Below, one piece after another: positions 33,118-41,870 of a DNA stretch of 64,000 nucleotides (position 1 is the first letter of the stretch; each line of letters begins with the position of its first letter). Source of the stretch: Janthinobacterium sp. UMAB-56 (GTDB lineage: Bacteria; Pseudomonadota; Gammaproteobacteria; Burkholderiales; Burkholderiaceae_D); assembly GCF_900095265.1 (NCBI RefSeq), contig NZ_LT607662.1, positions 101,910-165,909 on the forward strand. The letters run 5' to 3'. Under the pieces are notes generated by a model. The model was not told the origin of the DNA, made no database searches, and worked only from the letters and a program-made list of their open reading frames with translations. The translations under genes were made by a program, and so were the position numbers.

Positions 33118-34818
33118 CTATGCATGTGATAGTGTGGTCAATTTGCCGCCCAGCGGCAGGTGCAGGCGGAAGATGGCGCCGCAGCCCGGCGCGGAGCTCA
33201 CGCCGATGCTGCCGCCCATCAGGGCGACGAGCTGGCGCGCGATGGCCAGGCCCATGCCGGCGCCGTCATGGGGGCGGCTCGGCGAGTCGTCCGCTTGCGT
33301 GAATTTGTCGAAGATATCGCCCTGCCGCGCCTGCGCGATGCCGATGCCCGTATCGCGCACCTCGATCTGCAGGTCGGCGCCGCTGTGCCAGACGTGCACA
33401 TCGACCCGTCCCGTGGCCGTGTAGCCGATGGCGTTGTCGAGCAGGATATCGAGTACGCGCACCAGGCGGACGCGGTCGCAATCGATGCTGCGCGGTGTGG
33501 CGGGCGCAACGTGCGCCGCCAGTTGCAAACCCTTGTGGGCCGCGCGCGGCCGGTGCGGCGCCAGCGCCAGTTCCAGCAACTGCTGGAGTGGCACGGCGCT
33601 CGATTCAAGCCGCACCCGGTCGTGCTCGAGCGCGCTCAATTCCATCGCCGCCTCGATCATGGCCAGCAATTGGCGGCCGCTGCCCTGTATCGTTTGCGCG
33701 TAGGCGGCCAGTTCCGGCTCGCGCAGCTTTTCCAGCAGCAGCTCGGAGAAACCGAGGATGCCGTTCAGGGGCGTGCGCAATTCATGCGACATGTTCGACA
33801 GGAAGCGCGATTTGGCTTCGCTGGCGGCGATGGCCCTGGCGCGGCTGGCGACCAGGCGGCCGATCAGCAGCACCAGCGCAGCCCACGCCAGCACGATCAG
33901 CACGCTCGTGATGGCCGCCATCAGCAAGGCCTGGTTGCGGCGCGAGACATAGTCAGCCAATACGCTGTCGCGGCTCAGGCCAACCAGCATGTAGAGCGGG
34001 TAGCCGGCCAGTTTTTCGAATGCATAAAAGCGCAGCGTGCCATCGACGGGACTGCGCTCGCTGAAACTGCCCCGCGTGCCGCCGCGCATCAGGGAAAATA
34101 CCGTGCTGCCGGCGATATCCTGGCCGATGGTATTGACGGCGCCGACCCGGCGCGCGCGCACCACGCCATCGCTGCCGACGAGCGTGATGGAGCTGTTGTC
34201 GCCCAGGTCGACTTCGTCGTACAGGCGCGTAAAGTAATACGGGTCCATCGACACCACCACCACGCCCTTGAAGCTGCCATCGTCATGGTTGATGCGGCGC
34301 GTCAGCTGGATCGACCATTTTTTCGACACGCGGCCCAGCACCGGCTTGCTGATATACAGTTCGCCGCTGTCGTGCTGCATGTGGACCCGGATGTGTTCGC
34401 GGTCGGCCAGCTTGGTCGGCTTGAAGGGGCGGCTCGACAGTACCGTGTCGCCGTGTTCGTCGATGATGCTGAACAGGTTGTACAGTGGGCCGGGATTGAG
34501 GCCTTGCTGCAGGTCGGCCACGATGTCGAGGCGGCTGCCCAGGGCCTGGTAGCGGCTGCGCAGGTAGGTGGCCGCCTGGTCCGCCGCCTCGATCGTGCGG
34601 ATCGCGTGCTCGTCGAAGACGCGCGCCATGCTGCGCGCATCGCGCCCGGCGCTGGTGATGGCGGCGTCGTAGGCGTGCCGCAGTTGCAGCAGGGTGATGC
34701 TCCACAGCCCCGCCAGCAGGATGGCCACGAAGAGCGACAGCAGGGTGCGCGTATCCCAACCCTCCCAACGCTCCCAACGCTCCCAAGTCATGGCCTTCCA
34801 GTATCTGTCCATCCGCAT
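33118..34818 (-). CDS. CACHE-domain sensor histidine kinase
   Basis: The 566-residue kinase starts at an ATG after GCGGAG. The short cytoplasmic N-terminus contains WERWERWEGWD, encoded by a 9-bp tandem repeat, then helix 1 (about 25-46), a periplasmic double-CACHE sensor (about 50-290), helix 2 (about 297-323), HisKA with His345 (NMSHELRTPLNGILGF) and an ATPase domain (DTGIGIA, GAGMGLAIARQL). It has no receiver or Hpt domain and so needs a separate partner, perhaps one of the receivers or the Hpt protein nearby. The gene sits 48 nt before the large hybrid kinase and 150 nt after the next kinase, with a palindrome-rich spacer upstream. Confidence 0.92.
   Translation of the reverse strand: MRMDRYWKAMTWERWERWEGWDTRTLLSLFVAILLAGLWSITLLQLRHAYDAAITSAGRDARSMARVFDEHAIRTIEAADQAATYLRSRYQALGSRLDIVADLQQGLNPGPLYNLFSIIDEHGDTVLSSRPFKPTKLADREHIRVHMQHDSGELYISKPVLGRVSKKWSIQLTRRINHDDGSFKGVVVVSMDPYYFTRLYDEVDLGDNSSITLVGSDGVVRARRVGAVNTIGQDIAGSTVFSLMRGGTRGSFSERSPVDGTLRFYAFEKLAGYPLYMLVGLSRDSVLADYVSRRNQALLMAAITSVLIVLAWAALVLLIGRLVASRARAIAASEAKSRFLSNMSHELRTPLNGILGFSELLLEKLREPELAAYAQTIQGSGRQLLAMIEAAMELSALEHDRVRLESSAVPLQQLLELALAPHRPRAAHKGLQLAAHVAPATPRSIDCDRVRLVRVLDILLDNAIGYTATGRVDVHVWHSGADLQIEVRDTGIGIAQARQGDIFDKFTQADDSPSRPHDGAGMGLAIARQLVALMGGSIGVSSAPGCGAIFRLHLPLGGKLTTLSHA
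34754..34789 (-). repeat. 9-bp tandem repeat in a kinase gene
   Basis: Four adjacent 9-bp units (plus strand TCCCAACCC, TCCCAACGC, TCCCAACGC, TCCCAAGTC) encode the Trp-Glu-Arg/Gly repeats just before the first membrane helix of the kinase. Because the unit is a multiple of three, copy number can change without breaking the frame. Confidence 0.85.
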
Positions 34819-34887
34819 GCTGTCTCCGCAAGGTCTGCCCAGTTTGCCTTTGTGCGCGTATGCGCGGCGTCACTGGCGCGTTGATTT

Positions 34888-34926
34888 ATCAATTATAGTG
34901 AATATAATTGATTTTATCGAATAAAA
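34888..34926. promoter_or_regulatory. Palindrome-rich A+T spacer between two kinase genes
   Basis: The perfect inverted repeat ATCAATTATA-GTGAA-TATAATTGAT (34888-34912) is followed at once by TTTTAT-CGA-ATAAAA (34912-34926). The stretch is very A+T-rich inside GC-rich sequence. It lies 70 nt upstream of the 566-residue kinase gene. It may be an operator and promoter, or a bidirectional terminator for the upstream gene. Confidence 0.5.
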
Positions 34927-34968
34927 TGATTTTTTGTGGGGTGTGGTATGCAGTACGGCCCGGGGCGG

Positions 34969-37182
34969 CTAGCGCATTTCCGCCCTGTGTGCCAGCCAGC
35001 GCTCGACCATCGCGCGCAGCTGTACCGCCGTGAAGGGCTTGGACAGGTAGTCGTCCATGCCGGCCGCCACGCAGCGCTGCCGGTCGTCCTCGGTGACGCC
35101 GGCCGTGAGGGCGATGACGGGCAGGCGCGGCCCGCCGCAGGCCGCTTCCCGGGCACGCAGGGCCTGGCATGCCTGGTAGCCGTCCATGACGGGCATCATG
35201 CAATCCATCAGGACCAGGTCGTACTGTTGCGCGGCCAGGGCTTCAAGGCCCAGCGCGCCGTTCTCCGCCGTGTCGATGCTGTAGCCGCTGGCGCCCAGTT
35301 GCAAACACACCAGTTGGCGGTTCAGCGCCGTATCCTCGACCAGCAGGATGCGTGCGCCCGGCGCCGGCGCGGATGCAGTTAGGGATGCGGGTGCCACTGG
35401 CGCCGCTATCTCTGGCTCCGGCGCCTGGCCCGCCTGGCAGGGGAGGCGCACGGTGAAGCGGGAGCCGGCGCCGGGCGCGCTGCTGCAGGTGATCTCGCCG
35501 CCCAGCAGCGTCACCAGTTGCTGGCAAATGGCCAGGCCCAGTCCCGTGCCGCCATAGGCGCCGCTGATGCTGTCGTCGGCCTGGCAGAACGGCGCGAAGA
35601 TGCGGCTCAGCTGTTGGGCGTTCATGCCGATGCCCTGGTCGCTGACCATGGCGACGAGGCAGGCGCTGGCGCCGTCCGGCGTGGCCGGTGCCAGGTGCAG
35701 GCGCACGGTCACGCTGCCGAAGGGCGCAAACTTGATCGCATTGCTGAGCAGGTTGCCGAGGATTTGCGCGAGGCGCGTGCGGTCCGAGCAGATGTACCGT
35801 GGCACGCCGGGGTCGACCTCGGCCTCCAGCAGCAAGCCTTTCCGGTCCGCTGGCGCGCGGTGCAGCGCCAGCACGTCGTCGAGCAGCAGGCGCGGGTCGA
35901 AGTCGCGCAGCTCGATGCCCATCTGGCCTGCCTCGACCTTGGACAGGTCGAGGATGTCGTTCAGGATACGCATCAGCTGTTGCACGCCATCGCCGATGCG
36001 CTGTGCATGCTGCTGCTGCGTCGCATCGAGCGGGGTGTCTTGCAGCAGTTCGGCCATGCCGGCGATGCCTGCCATCGGCGTGCGGATCTCGTGGCTCATG
36101 ATGGCCAGGAAGCGCGACTTGGCCGCATTCGCCGCTTCCGCGCGCGTCTGCAACGCCAGCGCCATGGCCGCGTCGCGCTCCTGGCGCCGCAGCAGGGAAA
36201 GGATCAGCGCGACGGCCCCGGCCAGCACGAGCAGGCTGACCAAGGCCGCGCCGCCCATGGTGCGCAACATGCGCCGCCAGCCGGCCAGGTAGACCTCGTC
36301 CGTCACGGTCACGTTGACGGCCAGCGGGTAGTCGCGCACCAGGCGTATGGCGGCCAGCCGGGCGACCGTGCGGCCCTGTTCGGCCGCGCGTGGCAAGTCC
36401 ACCTGCAGCACGCCAGCGCTCTTGCCCTGTTCCAGCAGGCGGTAGGTACTGCCAGTGAGGTTGCGCTTGCCCATCATGGAGGGCACGGCCGGCCAGCGGG
36501 CCAGCAGCGTGTAGTCGCTGCGGTACAGGGAAAAGGCCGTATGTTCGCCGATACTGGTGCTCTGGAAGAATTTACTGAAGAAGTCGCACGACAGGCCGAC
36601 CAGTACCACGCCCAGGAAGCGGCCGTCCGGCCCGCTGATACGCCGGCTGATATAGAAGGTCCAGGCGCCATTGCCCTTGTTTTGCACGGGCGCGCTGACA
36701 TGCATGCCGCCATCCGGGTGCCGCCGGTGATACTCGAAGTAATCGCGCTCGTCGAGGCGGATGGGGGGCACGGGAAAGGCGCGGCTGAAGGCCAGCACGG
36801 TCGCATCGGCGCCGACGATGGACACCACGTCCACTTGCGGCACGCCGCCGATCTTGTGCAGCAGCCTCTGGTGCATGGCCGGGGTGGCAACGGCGGTGGC
36901 CAGCGCGGCCGCGTCCGCAGGGGCAGCAGCCTGGATGTCCTTGCTGACGCTGTCGAGCACCAGGCTGGCCGCCGTCATGCTCTGCGCCGTGTTTTCCGCC
37001 AGCAGCAGCGACAGGTTGGACAGGTCCTGTTGCCAGTCATCGACGGCTTCGCGGTGCAGCAGCACGCCGGAAACGACGATGCCCAGTGCCAGCAGGCCCA
37101 CCAGCACCAGGCCCACCACGGCTGCCGTGCTGCGCGGCCGGTAGCGGTGTAGCAGGCGCAGGGCGGCCCGGCGCGCGTTCAT
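34969..37182 (-). CDS. CACHE-domain hybrid histidine kinase with one receiver
   Basis: The 737-residue kinase has helix 1 (about 20-42), a periplasmic double-CACHE sensor (about 50-295; DERDYFEYHRRHPDGG is typical), helix 2 (about 310-332), HisKA with His364 (IMSHEIRTPMAGIAGM), ATPase (GTGLGLAICQQL), a Pro/Ala linker (about 585-608) and a receiver with acceptor Asp660 (VLMDCMMPVMDG) and Lys in LSKPF. Its start overlaps the Hpt gene by 4 nt (ATGA), so the two are coupled and the free Hpt protein is the likely phosphotransfer partner of this receiver. Confidence 0.93.
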   Translation of the reverse strand: MNARRAALRLLHRYRPRSTAAVVGLVLVGLLALGIVVSGVLLHREAVDDWQQDLSNLSLLLAENTAQSMTAASLVLDSVSKDIQAAAPADAAALATAVATPAMHQRLLHKIGGVPQVDVVSIVGADATVLAFSRAFPVPPIRLDERDYFEYHRRHPDGGMHVSAPVQNKGNGAWTFYISRRISGPDGRFLGVVLVGLSCDFFSKFFQSTSIGEHTAFSLYRSDYTLLARWPAVPSMMGKRNLTGSTYRLLEQGKSAGVLQVDLPRAAEQGRTVARLAAIRLVRDYPLAVNVTVTDEVYLAGWRRMLRTMGGAALVSLLVLAGAVALILSLLRRQERDAAMALALQTRAEAANAAKSRFLAIMSHEIRTPMAGIAGMAELLQDTPLDATQQQHAQRIGDGVQQLMRILNDILDLSKVEAGQMGIELRDFDPRLLLDDVLALHRAPADRKGLLLEAEVDPGVPRYICSDRTRLAQILGNLLSNAIKFAPFGSVTVRLHLAPATPDGASACLVAMVSDQGIGMNAQQLSRIFAPFCQADDSISGAYGGTGLGLAICQQLVTLLGGEITCSSAPGAGSRFTVRLPCQAGQAPEPEIAAPVAPASLTASAPAPGARILLVEDTALNRQLVCLQLGASGYSIDTAENGALGLEALAAQQYDLVLMDCMMPVMDGYQACQALRAREAACGGPRLPVIALTAGVTEDDRQRCVAAGMDDYLSKPFTAVQLRAMVERWLAHRAEMR

Positions 37183-37541
37183 GCCTGCGCGCCCGTGTAG
37201 TCAAGCATGCTGCGGCGTACTTCCTGCTCCACAGCGTCGATCAGCGCTGCCGTTTCGGCCAGCCAGCCCGCTGCCGCCACGCCCTGGTGGCGCACCAGCT
37301 GCTCGAGTTCCGCCAGGCGCGCTACCAGGGCCCTGGCGCCCAGCAGGGCCACGGTGCCGCGCAAGGTATGGCAGCTATGCACGATGGCTTGCGCCGCACC
37401 GCTGCTTACGGCTTGCTGCACGCGCGCGAACATGGCTGGCGATGTGTCGAGGTAGGTCTGCGACAGGGCGCGGAACAGCTCAAGGTCGTGGCCGGTGGCC
37501 TGGAACAGCACGGCAGGATCGATGTGGCGATAAGCTGGCAT
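37179..37541 (-). CDS. Free-standing Hpt phosphotransfer protein
   Basis: The 120-residue helical protein starts at MPAYRHIDPAVLF after CGGAG. The Hpt motif is HSCHTLRGTVALLGA, with His58 as the expected phospho-acceptor. It lies between the HTH-receiver gene (33-nt gap) and the hybrid kinase it overlaps, so the inferred route is kinase to its receiver, to this Hpt, to the HTH response regulator. It is soluble, with no signal peptide. Confidence 0.87.
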   Translation of the reverse strand: MPAYRHIDPAVLFQATGHDLELFRALSQTYLDTSPAMFARVQQAVSSGAAQAIVHSCHTLRGTVALLGARALVARLAELEQLVRHQGVAAAGWLAETAALIDAVEQEVRRSMLDYTGAQA

Positions 37542-37575
37542 GGCGGCTCCGTGGCAAGGGAAAATGGGTGGCGGG

Positions 37576-38202
37576 CTAGGCGGCCAGGCTGTTGCGCCGC
37601 GCATGGCCGGCGCAGCACGCGCGCAGATAGCCGCGCAGCTCGTCGTAATTGACGGGCTTGGCAAAGAACACCACCCCGGGCGGCACGCCGCCGCGCTCTT
37701 CCAGTTCCTCCGGCGTCAGGCTCGACAGCATGGCGATGTGCATGTCCGCCAGCAGCGGGTCGGCCAGGATGGTGCGGATCACCTCGTAGCCGTCGATGCC
37801 TTCCATGATGATGTCGGCCAGCAGGATGTCGGGCTGGTCGCGGGTAATTTCTATCAGCGCCTGGTAGCCGTTTTCGCAAAAGCGCAAGTGCGCCTGCAAG
37901 CCCCATGAGCCGATCTGCTTTTCATACAGCGCGCGTTCGATCGGATTGTCTTCGATGACCAGGATGGAGGGCGGACGGCCCGATGCAGCAGGGCGGTTGG
38001 CCCGTGCCGCGCGCTGGTCCTGGCCTGGATGGCCGGGATTGCCCTTGTAGGCCTCGACGGCCGCCAGGGGAATGCGCCGGTGGCCGCCCTTGGTCTTCCA
38101 GGCTTCGATCACACCCGCCTCGACCAGTTGCTGCACCGATGTCACCGAAATGCCGAGGATTTCGGCGGCTTTTTGAGTAGTGCAAACGTCTGCAGTGTGC
38201 AT
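37576..38202 (-). CDS. Response regulator with N-terminal excisionase-like HTH and C-terminal receiver
   Basis: The 208-residue protein has an unusual order for a regulator: residues 7-55 form an excisionase/MerR-like DNA-binding domain (TTQKAAEILGISVTSVQQLV, then WKTKGGHRRIPLAAVEAY), then a 25-residue linker, then a receiver (about 78-205) with acidic pair in VIEDN, acceptor Asp130 in LLADIIMEGIDG and Lys in FFAKPV. All key receiver residues are present. It is the only DNA-binding protein of the cluster and the likely transcriptional output; its targets are unknown. Confidence 0.9.
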   Translation of the reverse strand: MHTADVCTTQKAAEILGISVTSVQQLVEAGVIEAWKTKGGHRRIPLAAVEAYKGNPGHPGQDQRAARANRPAASGRPPSILVIEDNPIERALYEKQIGSWGLQAHLRFCENGYQALIEITRDQPDILLADIIMEGIDGYEVIRTILADPLLADMHIAMLSSLTPEELEERGGVPPGVVFFAKPVNYDELRGYLRACCAGHARRNSLAA

Positions 38203-38276
38203 GATGGGCTTTATGGTCGCGGATGAAGTTAACGGGAATGATACGCAATCGCGCTCAAAAAATCAATTTCAACGAA

Positions 38277-39191
38277 TTAGATGAATTCACTAAAAACCTG
38301 GGCAGCGGCGGGCCGGACTCTCGTGCGCGTGCGCCAGGCGTCGACACGGGCTGGCGGCTCCAGTATCTCGCGCCATTCGCTCCATTCGGCGTTGCTGTGG
38401 CGTAGCAGGGTTTCCATGTGTTCCGCGTCCAGGCCCAGCACCCGCGCGGCGGCCAGGGCCGGCCCGCGCGGCCCTGCGCCATTGCACAGTATCAGCTTGG
38501 CGAAGCAGCTGGCCAACTTCAGCAGCCAGGCCAGTTCCGTCATGCGTCCGGCACGCCCGATGCCGGGAGGCGCGGCATGGCAGCGCACGGCGTCGCACAG
38601 GATGTCCGGCATGCCCCAGTCCCGCATGAGGACGGCCGACAGCGCCAGCCGGTGGTGGCCGAAGCGTTGCGACTCCGCGCACAGCAGCCGTGCCCTGGCG
38701 GCTTGGCCGTACTGCCCCAGCAGTTGTCCATATTCCAGCGGATGCAAGGTGGCCAGGGCCAGTTGGCCGCAGTTGGCCAGCAAGCCGCAAGTGTATAGCT
38801 CATCGGCTGGCCTCAGCTGCAGCGCATCGCCTGCCACGCGGGCAGCGCACGCCATGGCCAGCGCATGCGACCAGTAGCGCTGCACGTCGAAGTGTGCACA
38901 CGAGGTCGCTGGCAGGGCCGGGGTGGCGAATGCCTGTTGCAATGCGGGCAAGCCGATGGCCGCCAGCATCGCCGCATTGACTGCCGCATGCCTGCGCTCG
39001 CCTGGTGGCACGGCGGCATTCGCCAGACCGATGACCTTGCCGGTCAGGGCCGGATCGCAGCCTAGTTGTTCTGCCAATTTATCGAGCGGCACCTGCTGCT
39101 GGCACCGGCTTGCCAGCCAGTCGCTCCGGCCGGCGGGCGACGGCAGGCTGGCGCCGTCGAGCAAGCGCGCCAGGTCGATGTGCGCGCTCAT
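38277..39191 (-). CDS. HDOD domain protein
   Basis: The 304-residue cytoplasmic protein carries an HDOD domain (about residues 15-215), seen in VPLDKLAEQLGCDPALTGKV, AAMLAAIGLPALQQAF, the YWSHALAMACAARV helix and ELYTCGLLANCGQLAL. HDOD domains resemble HD phosphohydrolases but lack the metal site and are thought to act as signalling scaffolds. The first residues overlap the end of the upstream gene (ATGA), so the pair is coupled. It connects the phosphorelay genes with the chemoreceptor gene. Confidence 0.88.
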   Translation of the reverse strand: MSAHIDLARLLDGASLPSPAGRSDWLASRCQQQVPLDKLAEQLGCDPALTGKVIGLANAAVPPGERRHAAVNAAMLAAIGLPALQQAFATPALPATSCAHFDVQRYWSHALAMACAARVAGDALQLRPADELYTCGLLANCGQLALATLHPLEYGQLLGQYGQAARARLLCAESQRFGHHRLALSAVLMRDWGMPDILCDAVRCHAAPPGIGRAGRMTELAWLLKLASCFAKLILCNGAGPRGPALAAARVLGLDAEHMETLLRHSNAEWSEWREILEPPARVDAWRTRTRVRPAAAQVFSEFI

Positions 39192-39829
39192 GGCTGGCTG
39201 CCTACGCCGCTGCGCTCATCGGCCAGCGCCGCGCCCGTTTGTAGCGCCGTGACGGCTTGCGACAGCGCATCGAGCGCGAACAGCAGTTCCGCATGCAGGC
39301 GGCGCAGCGCGCCGATATCGTTGGCAAAGCCCGCAAGCACGGCCTGGCGCGCCAGCTTCTGCAAGGGAAGCAGGCCCATGGCCTGGCTGCCGTCGAGGAT
39401 CTCTTGCGCCAGCACGCGCGCAGGAGCGGCCCGCTCGCAGCGCAGCGCATGGGCGATGCCGGCGAGGCGGTCGCGTGTTTCGGACACGAACAGGGCCAGG
39501 ATCTCGCCCTGCAGGCGCCGGTCGTAGCCGAACATGGCGTCCAGGCGGGCCAGCTCGAAGGGCAGCGTATCGGGCGCCTTGGGCGCTTGCTGGGGCGGTG
39601 CCGTCTGCGCTGCCTTGGCTGGCGGGGCCGCCTTGCGCATTTTCAGCAGCAGATGCAGATCGGACGGCGTGCCATCTGCAGCCGGGGCGCGGCCGGCCTG
39701 GCGCCAGCGGGTGCGGCGCCAGAGCAGGGCGGCCAGCAGCAAGAGCAAGCCTGCCAGTGCCAGCGCCGGGCGCATCAGCGAGAGATCTTCGCAGCGTAGC
39801 AAGGGGTGGATGGCGAGGAAGGCGTTCAT
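39188..39829 (-). CDS. Membrane-anchored Hpt-like protein without the phospho-acceptor histidine
   Basis: The 213-residue protein begins at an ATG after TGGAGC. One membrane helix (about 21-38) is followed by a basic stretch, a Pro/Ala-rich linker (about 45-88) and a helical domain (about 92-197) that reads like Hpt: MFGYDRRLQGEILALFVSET, then the motif region LAQEILDGSQAMGLLPL. Where Hpt proteins have His in a HTLKGS motif, this one appears to have Glu143 (QEILDGS). It would then be unable to pass phosphate and may act as a binding or decoy module. The domain call is by pattern only. Confidence 0.6.
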   Translation of the reverse strand: MNAFLAIHPLLRCEDLSLMRPALALAGLLLLLAALLWRRTRWRQAGRAPAADGTPSDLHLLLKMRKAAPPAKAAQTAPPQQAPKAPDTLPFELARLDAMFGYDRRLQGEILALFVSETRDRLAGIAHALRCERAAPARVLAQEILDGSQAMGLLPLQKLARQAVLAGFANDIGALRRLHAELLFALDALSQAVTALQTGAALADERSGVGSQP

Positions 39830-39878
39830 GGCAGTGCTCCAGTGCGGACTATGCGAGTGATGCTGCGTGATGGCAGGC

Positions 39879-41558
39879 CTAAAATACTTCCCAGTCGCCG
39901 GCATCGGCGGCGGCCGGCGCCTTGCTGCTGGCCTGGGCAGCGGGGCGCGTGGCGACCAGCTTGAGCGTGGTCTTGGGCTGCGTGGGCCGCGAGGCAGCAG
40001 GCGCGCGCGGTGCCGCACCAGCTGGGCCTTGCGCCAGCTTGAAGGTGGCCACCACGCCGGCCAGATTGCCTGCCTGCTCTTGCAGCGATTGCGATGCCGC
40101 CGCCGCTTCTTCGACCAGGGCCGCATTCTGCTGCGTGACTTCATCCATTTGCGTGATGGCGCGGTTGATTTCCTCGATGCCCGTGCTTTGCTCCACGCTG
40201 GCGGCCGAGATTTCGTTGACGATGTCGGTGACGCTGCGCACCGTGTCGACCACTTCCGTCATGGTCGCGCCGGCCTGCTGGACCAGCTTGCCGCCTTGCT
40301 CCACCTGTTGCACGGAGTCGCTGATGAGTACCTTGATTTCCTTGGCGGCGGCCGCCGAACGGTGCGCCAGGTTGCGCACTTCGGTTGCCACGACGGCAAA
40401 GCCGCGTCCCTGTTCCCCGGCGCGCGCCGCTTCCACGGCCGCATTCAGGGCCAGGATATTGGTTTGGAAGGCGATGCCGTCGATGACGCCGATGATGTCG
40501 GCGATTTTGTTGGACGAGCTGTCGATCGCTTGCATGGTGCGTATCACGTCGCCCATCACCTGGCCGCCCCGCTGCGCCTTGTCCGAGGCGCTGATGGCCA
40601 TTTGCTGGGCCTGGCGGGCATTGTCCGCGTTTTGCCGCACGGTGGCCGTCAGTTCTTCCATGGCCGAGGCGGTTTCTTCCAGCGAGCCGGCCTGCTGTTC
40701 CGTGCGTGCCGACAGGTCCAGGTTGCCCGCCGCGATCTCGCTCGACGCCGTGCTGATGGTGTCCGTGCCGGAGCGTACTTCGGCCACGATGCGCACCAGG
40801 CTCTCGCTCATCTCGGCCAGGGCGGTCATCAGTTGGCCCACCTCGTCATTCGAGCTGGCTTCGGCTTGCACGCTGAGGTCGCCGCCCGCGATGGTGCGGG
40901 CCACATCGATGGCGCTGGCCAGCGAAGCGGCGATGCGCCGCGCCAGCAGCAGACCCATGCCAGCCACCAGGGCCGTCACGGCCACGGCCAGGCCGATGGA
41001 AATCCAGCGCGCGCTGGCCGCGGCACCGGCGGCATCGGCCGCGCCCTTGTTGCCCAGGGTCTCGTTGTAACGGTGGTGGGCGGCGAGGGCGTCGACCAGC
41101 TCCTTGATGAGTGGCTGGCTCGCCATCAGCAAGTCGCGTGCCGTGTCGAGTTCGCCCGCCTTCGACAGCGCCAGCACCTTGTCGCGCACGCCATCGTAGC
41201 GCAGCAGCACGGCACGGTCGGCGGCCAGCAGCGCGCGGTCCTGGTCATCGGTGATCGCTTCTTTTTCATACTGGTCGAGCGCCTTGCCGACAGCCGCGCG
41301 CGCTTCCCTGATGCCCGCTTCCAGCTTGTCGCGCACGGCCGCATCCTTGTTGCCCATGTGCTGCCAGACGGCCGTGCGCATCTGCGCGAACGGCACGAAA
41401 GCCTGGTTCAAGATCAGCAGGCTGGGAATGGTGTTGAAGGTGGAATAGCTGGCTGCCGTGTACACGCGGTCCATCTGGTAGATGCCAAAGCCCGTGAGGG
41501 CGGCCAGCCCCAGGACGACGGAAAGGATCAGGGTGTACAGGCGTTGGGCGATAGTCAT
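39879..41558 (-). CDS. Methyl-accepting chemotaxis protein
   Basis: The 559-residue chemoreceptor has helix 1 (about 7-28), a four-helix-bundle ligand domain (about 35-185), helix 2 (about 187-210), HAMP (about 211-265) and a signalling coiled coil whose tip is [31 protein letters not shown]. The C-terminus ends GDWEVF, resembling the NWETF-type tether for CheR/CheB. It is the first gene of the minus-strand cluster, 49 nt before the Hpt-like gene, so the cluster may link chemoreceptor-type sensing with the phosphorelay. No cheA, cheW or flagellar gene is in the window. Confidence 0.95.
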   Translation of the reverse strand: MTIAQRLYTLILSVVLGLAALTGFGIYQMDRVYTAASYSTFNTIPSLLILNQAFVPFAQMRTAVWQHMGNKDAAVRDKLEAGIREARAAVGKALDQYEKEAITDDQDRALLAADRAVLLRYDGVRDKVLALSKAGELDTARDLLMASQPLIKELVDALAAHHRYNETLGNKGAADAAGAAASARWISIGLAVAVTALVAGMGLLLARRIAASLASAIDVARTIAGGDLSVQAEASSNDEVGQLMTALAEMSESLVRIVAEVRSGTDTISTASSEIAAGNLDLSARTEQQAGSLEETASAMEELTATVRQNADNARQAQQMAISASDKAQRGGQVMGDVIRTMQAIDSSSNKIADIIGVIDGIAFQTNILALNAAVEAARAGEQGRGFAVVATEVRNLAHRSAAAAKEIKVLISDSVQQVEQGGKLVQQAGATMTEVVDTVRSVTDIVNEISAASVEQSTGIEEINRAITQMDEVTQQNAALVEEAAAASQSLQEQAGNLAGVVATFKLAQGPAGAAPRAPAASRPTQPKTTLKLVATRPAAQASSKAPAAADAGDWEVF

Positions 41559-41870
41559 GATGGGTGCCGGTCTAGATGAAGGTTGAAAATCGGGGAAATT
41601 GTTTTTCAGAGTTTATGATTTTTATTTTACGCCATATATTTGATTTATTCGAGAAATTTGTGATTTATTTGTTTTATTTTGTTTTTTGACGTGGCGCGCT
41701 GAAGGGCGAGCTGAGCGGGGGATGGGGTGTGATGAAAAGCAACACCGCGCAGATATCGCGTTCTGGCGTGTGCCACGTCAGGCCAATTAGTGAAAAAATG
41801 GGACTCCTTGATCACCATCAAATACGGTGCGCAGGCGCGTGCCGCCGACTGACTCTTGTGAAGGAGCATC
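41559..41870. other. Divergent intergenic region chemoreceptor / glucose dehydrogenase
   Basis: These 312 bp lie between divergent starts. Bases 41600-41690 are very A+T-rich, with T runs and repeated GATTTAT, and probably hold the promoter of the minus-strand cluster. I found no clear sigma-28 (flagellar) promoter and no supported open frame. Confidence 0.4.

Noticed and set aside
31354-33129. A 591-codon plus-strand frame antisense to the hybrid kinase
   Set aside because: Shadow of the GC-rich kinase gene, which has complete kinase, receiver and Hpt motifs.
41559-41870. Possible flagellar sigma-28 promoter for the chemoreceptor gene
   Set aside because: TAAA-like words occur, but no GCCGATAA-type element lies at the required spacing.
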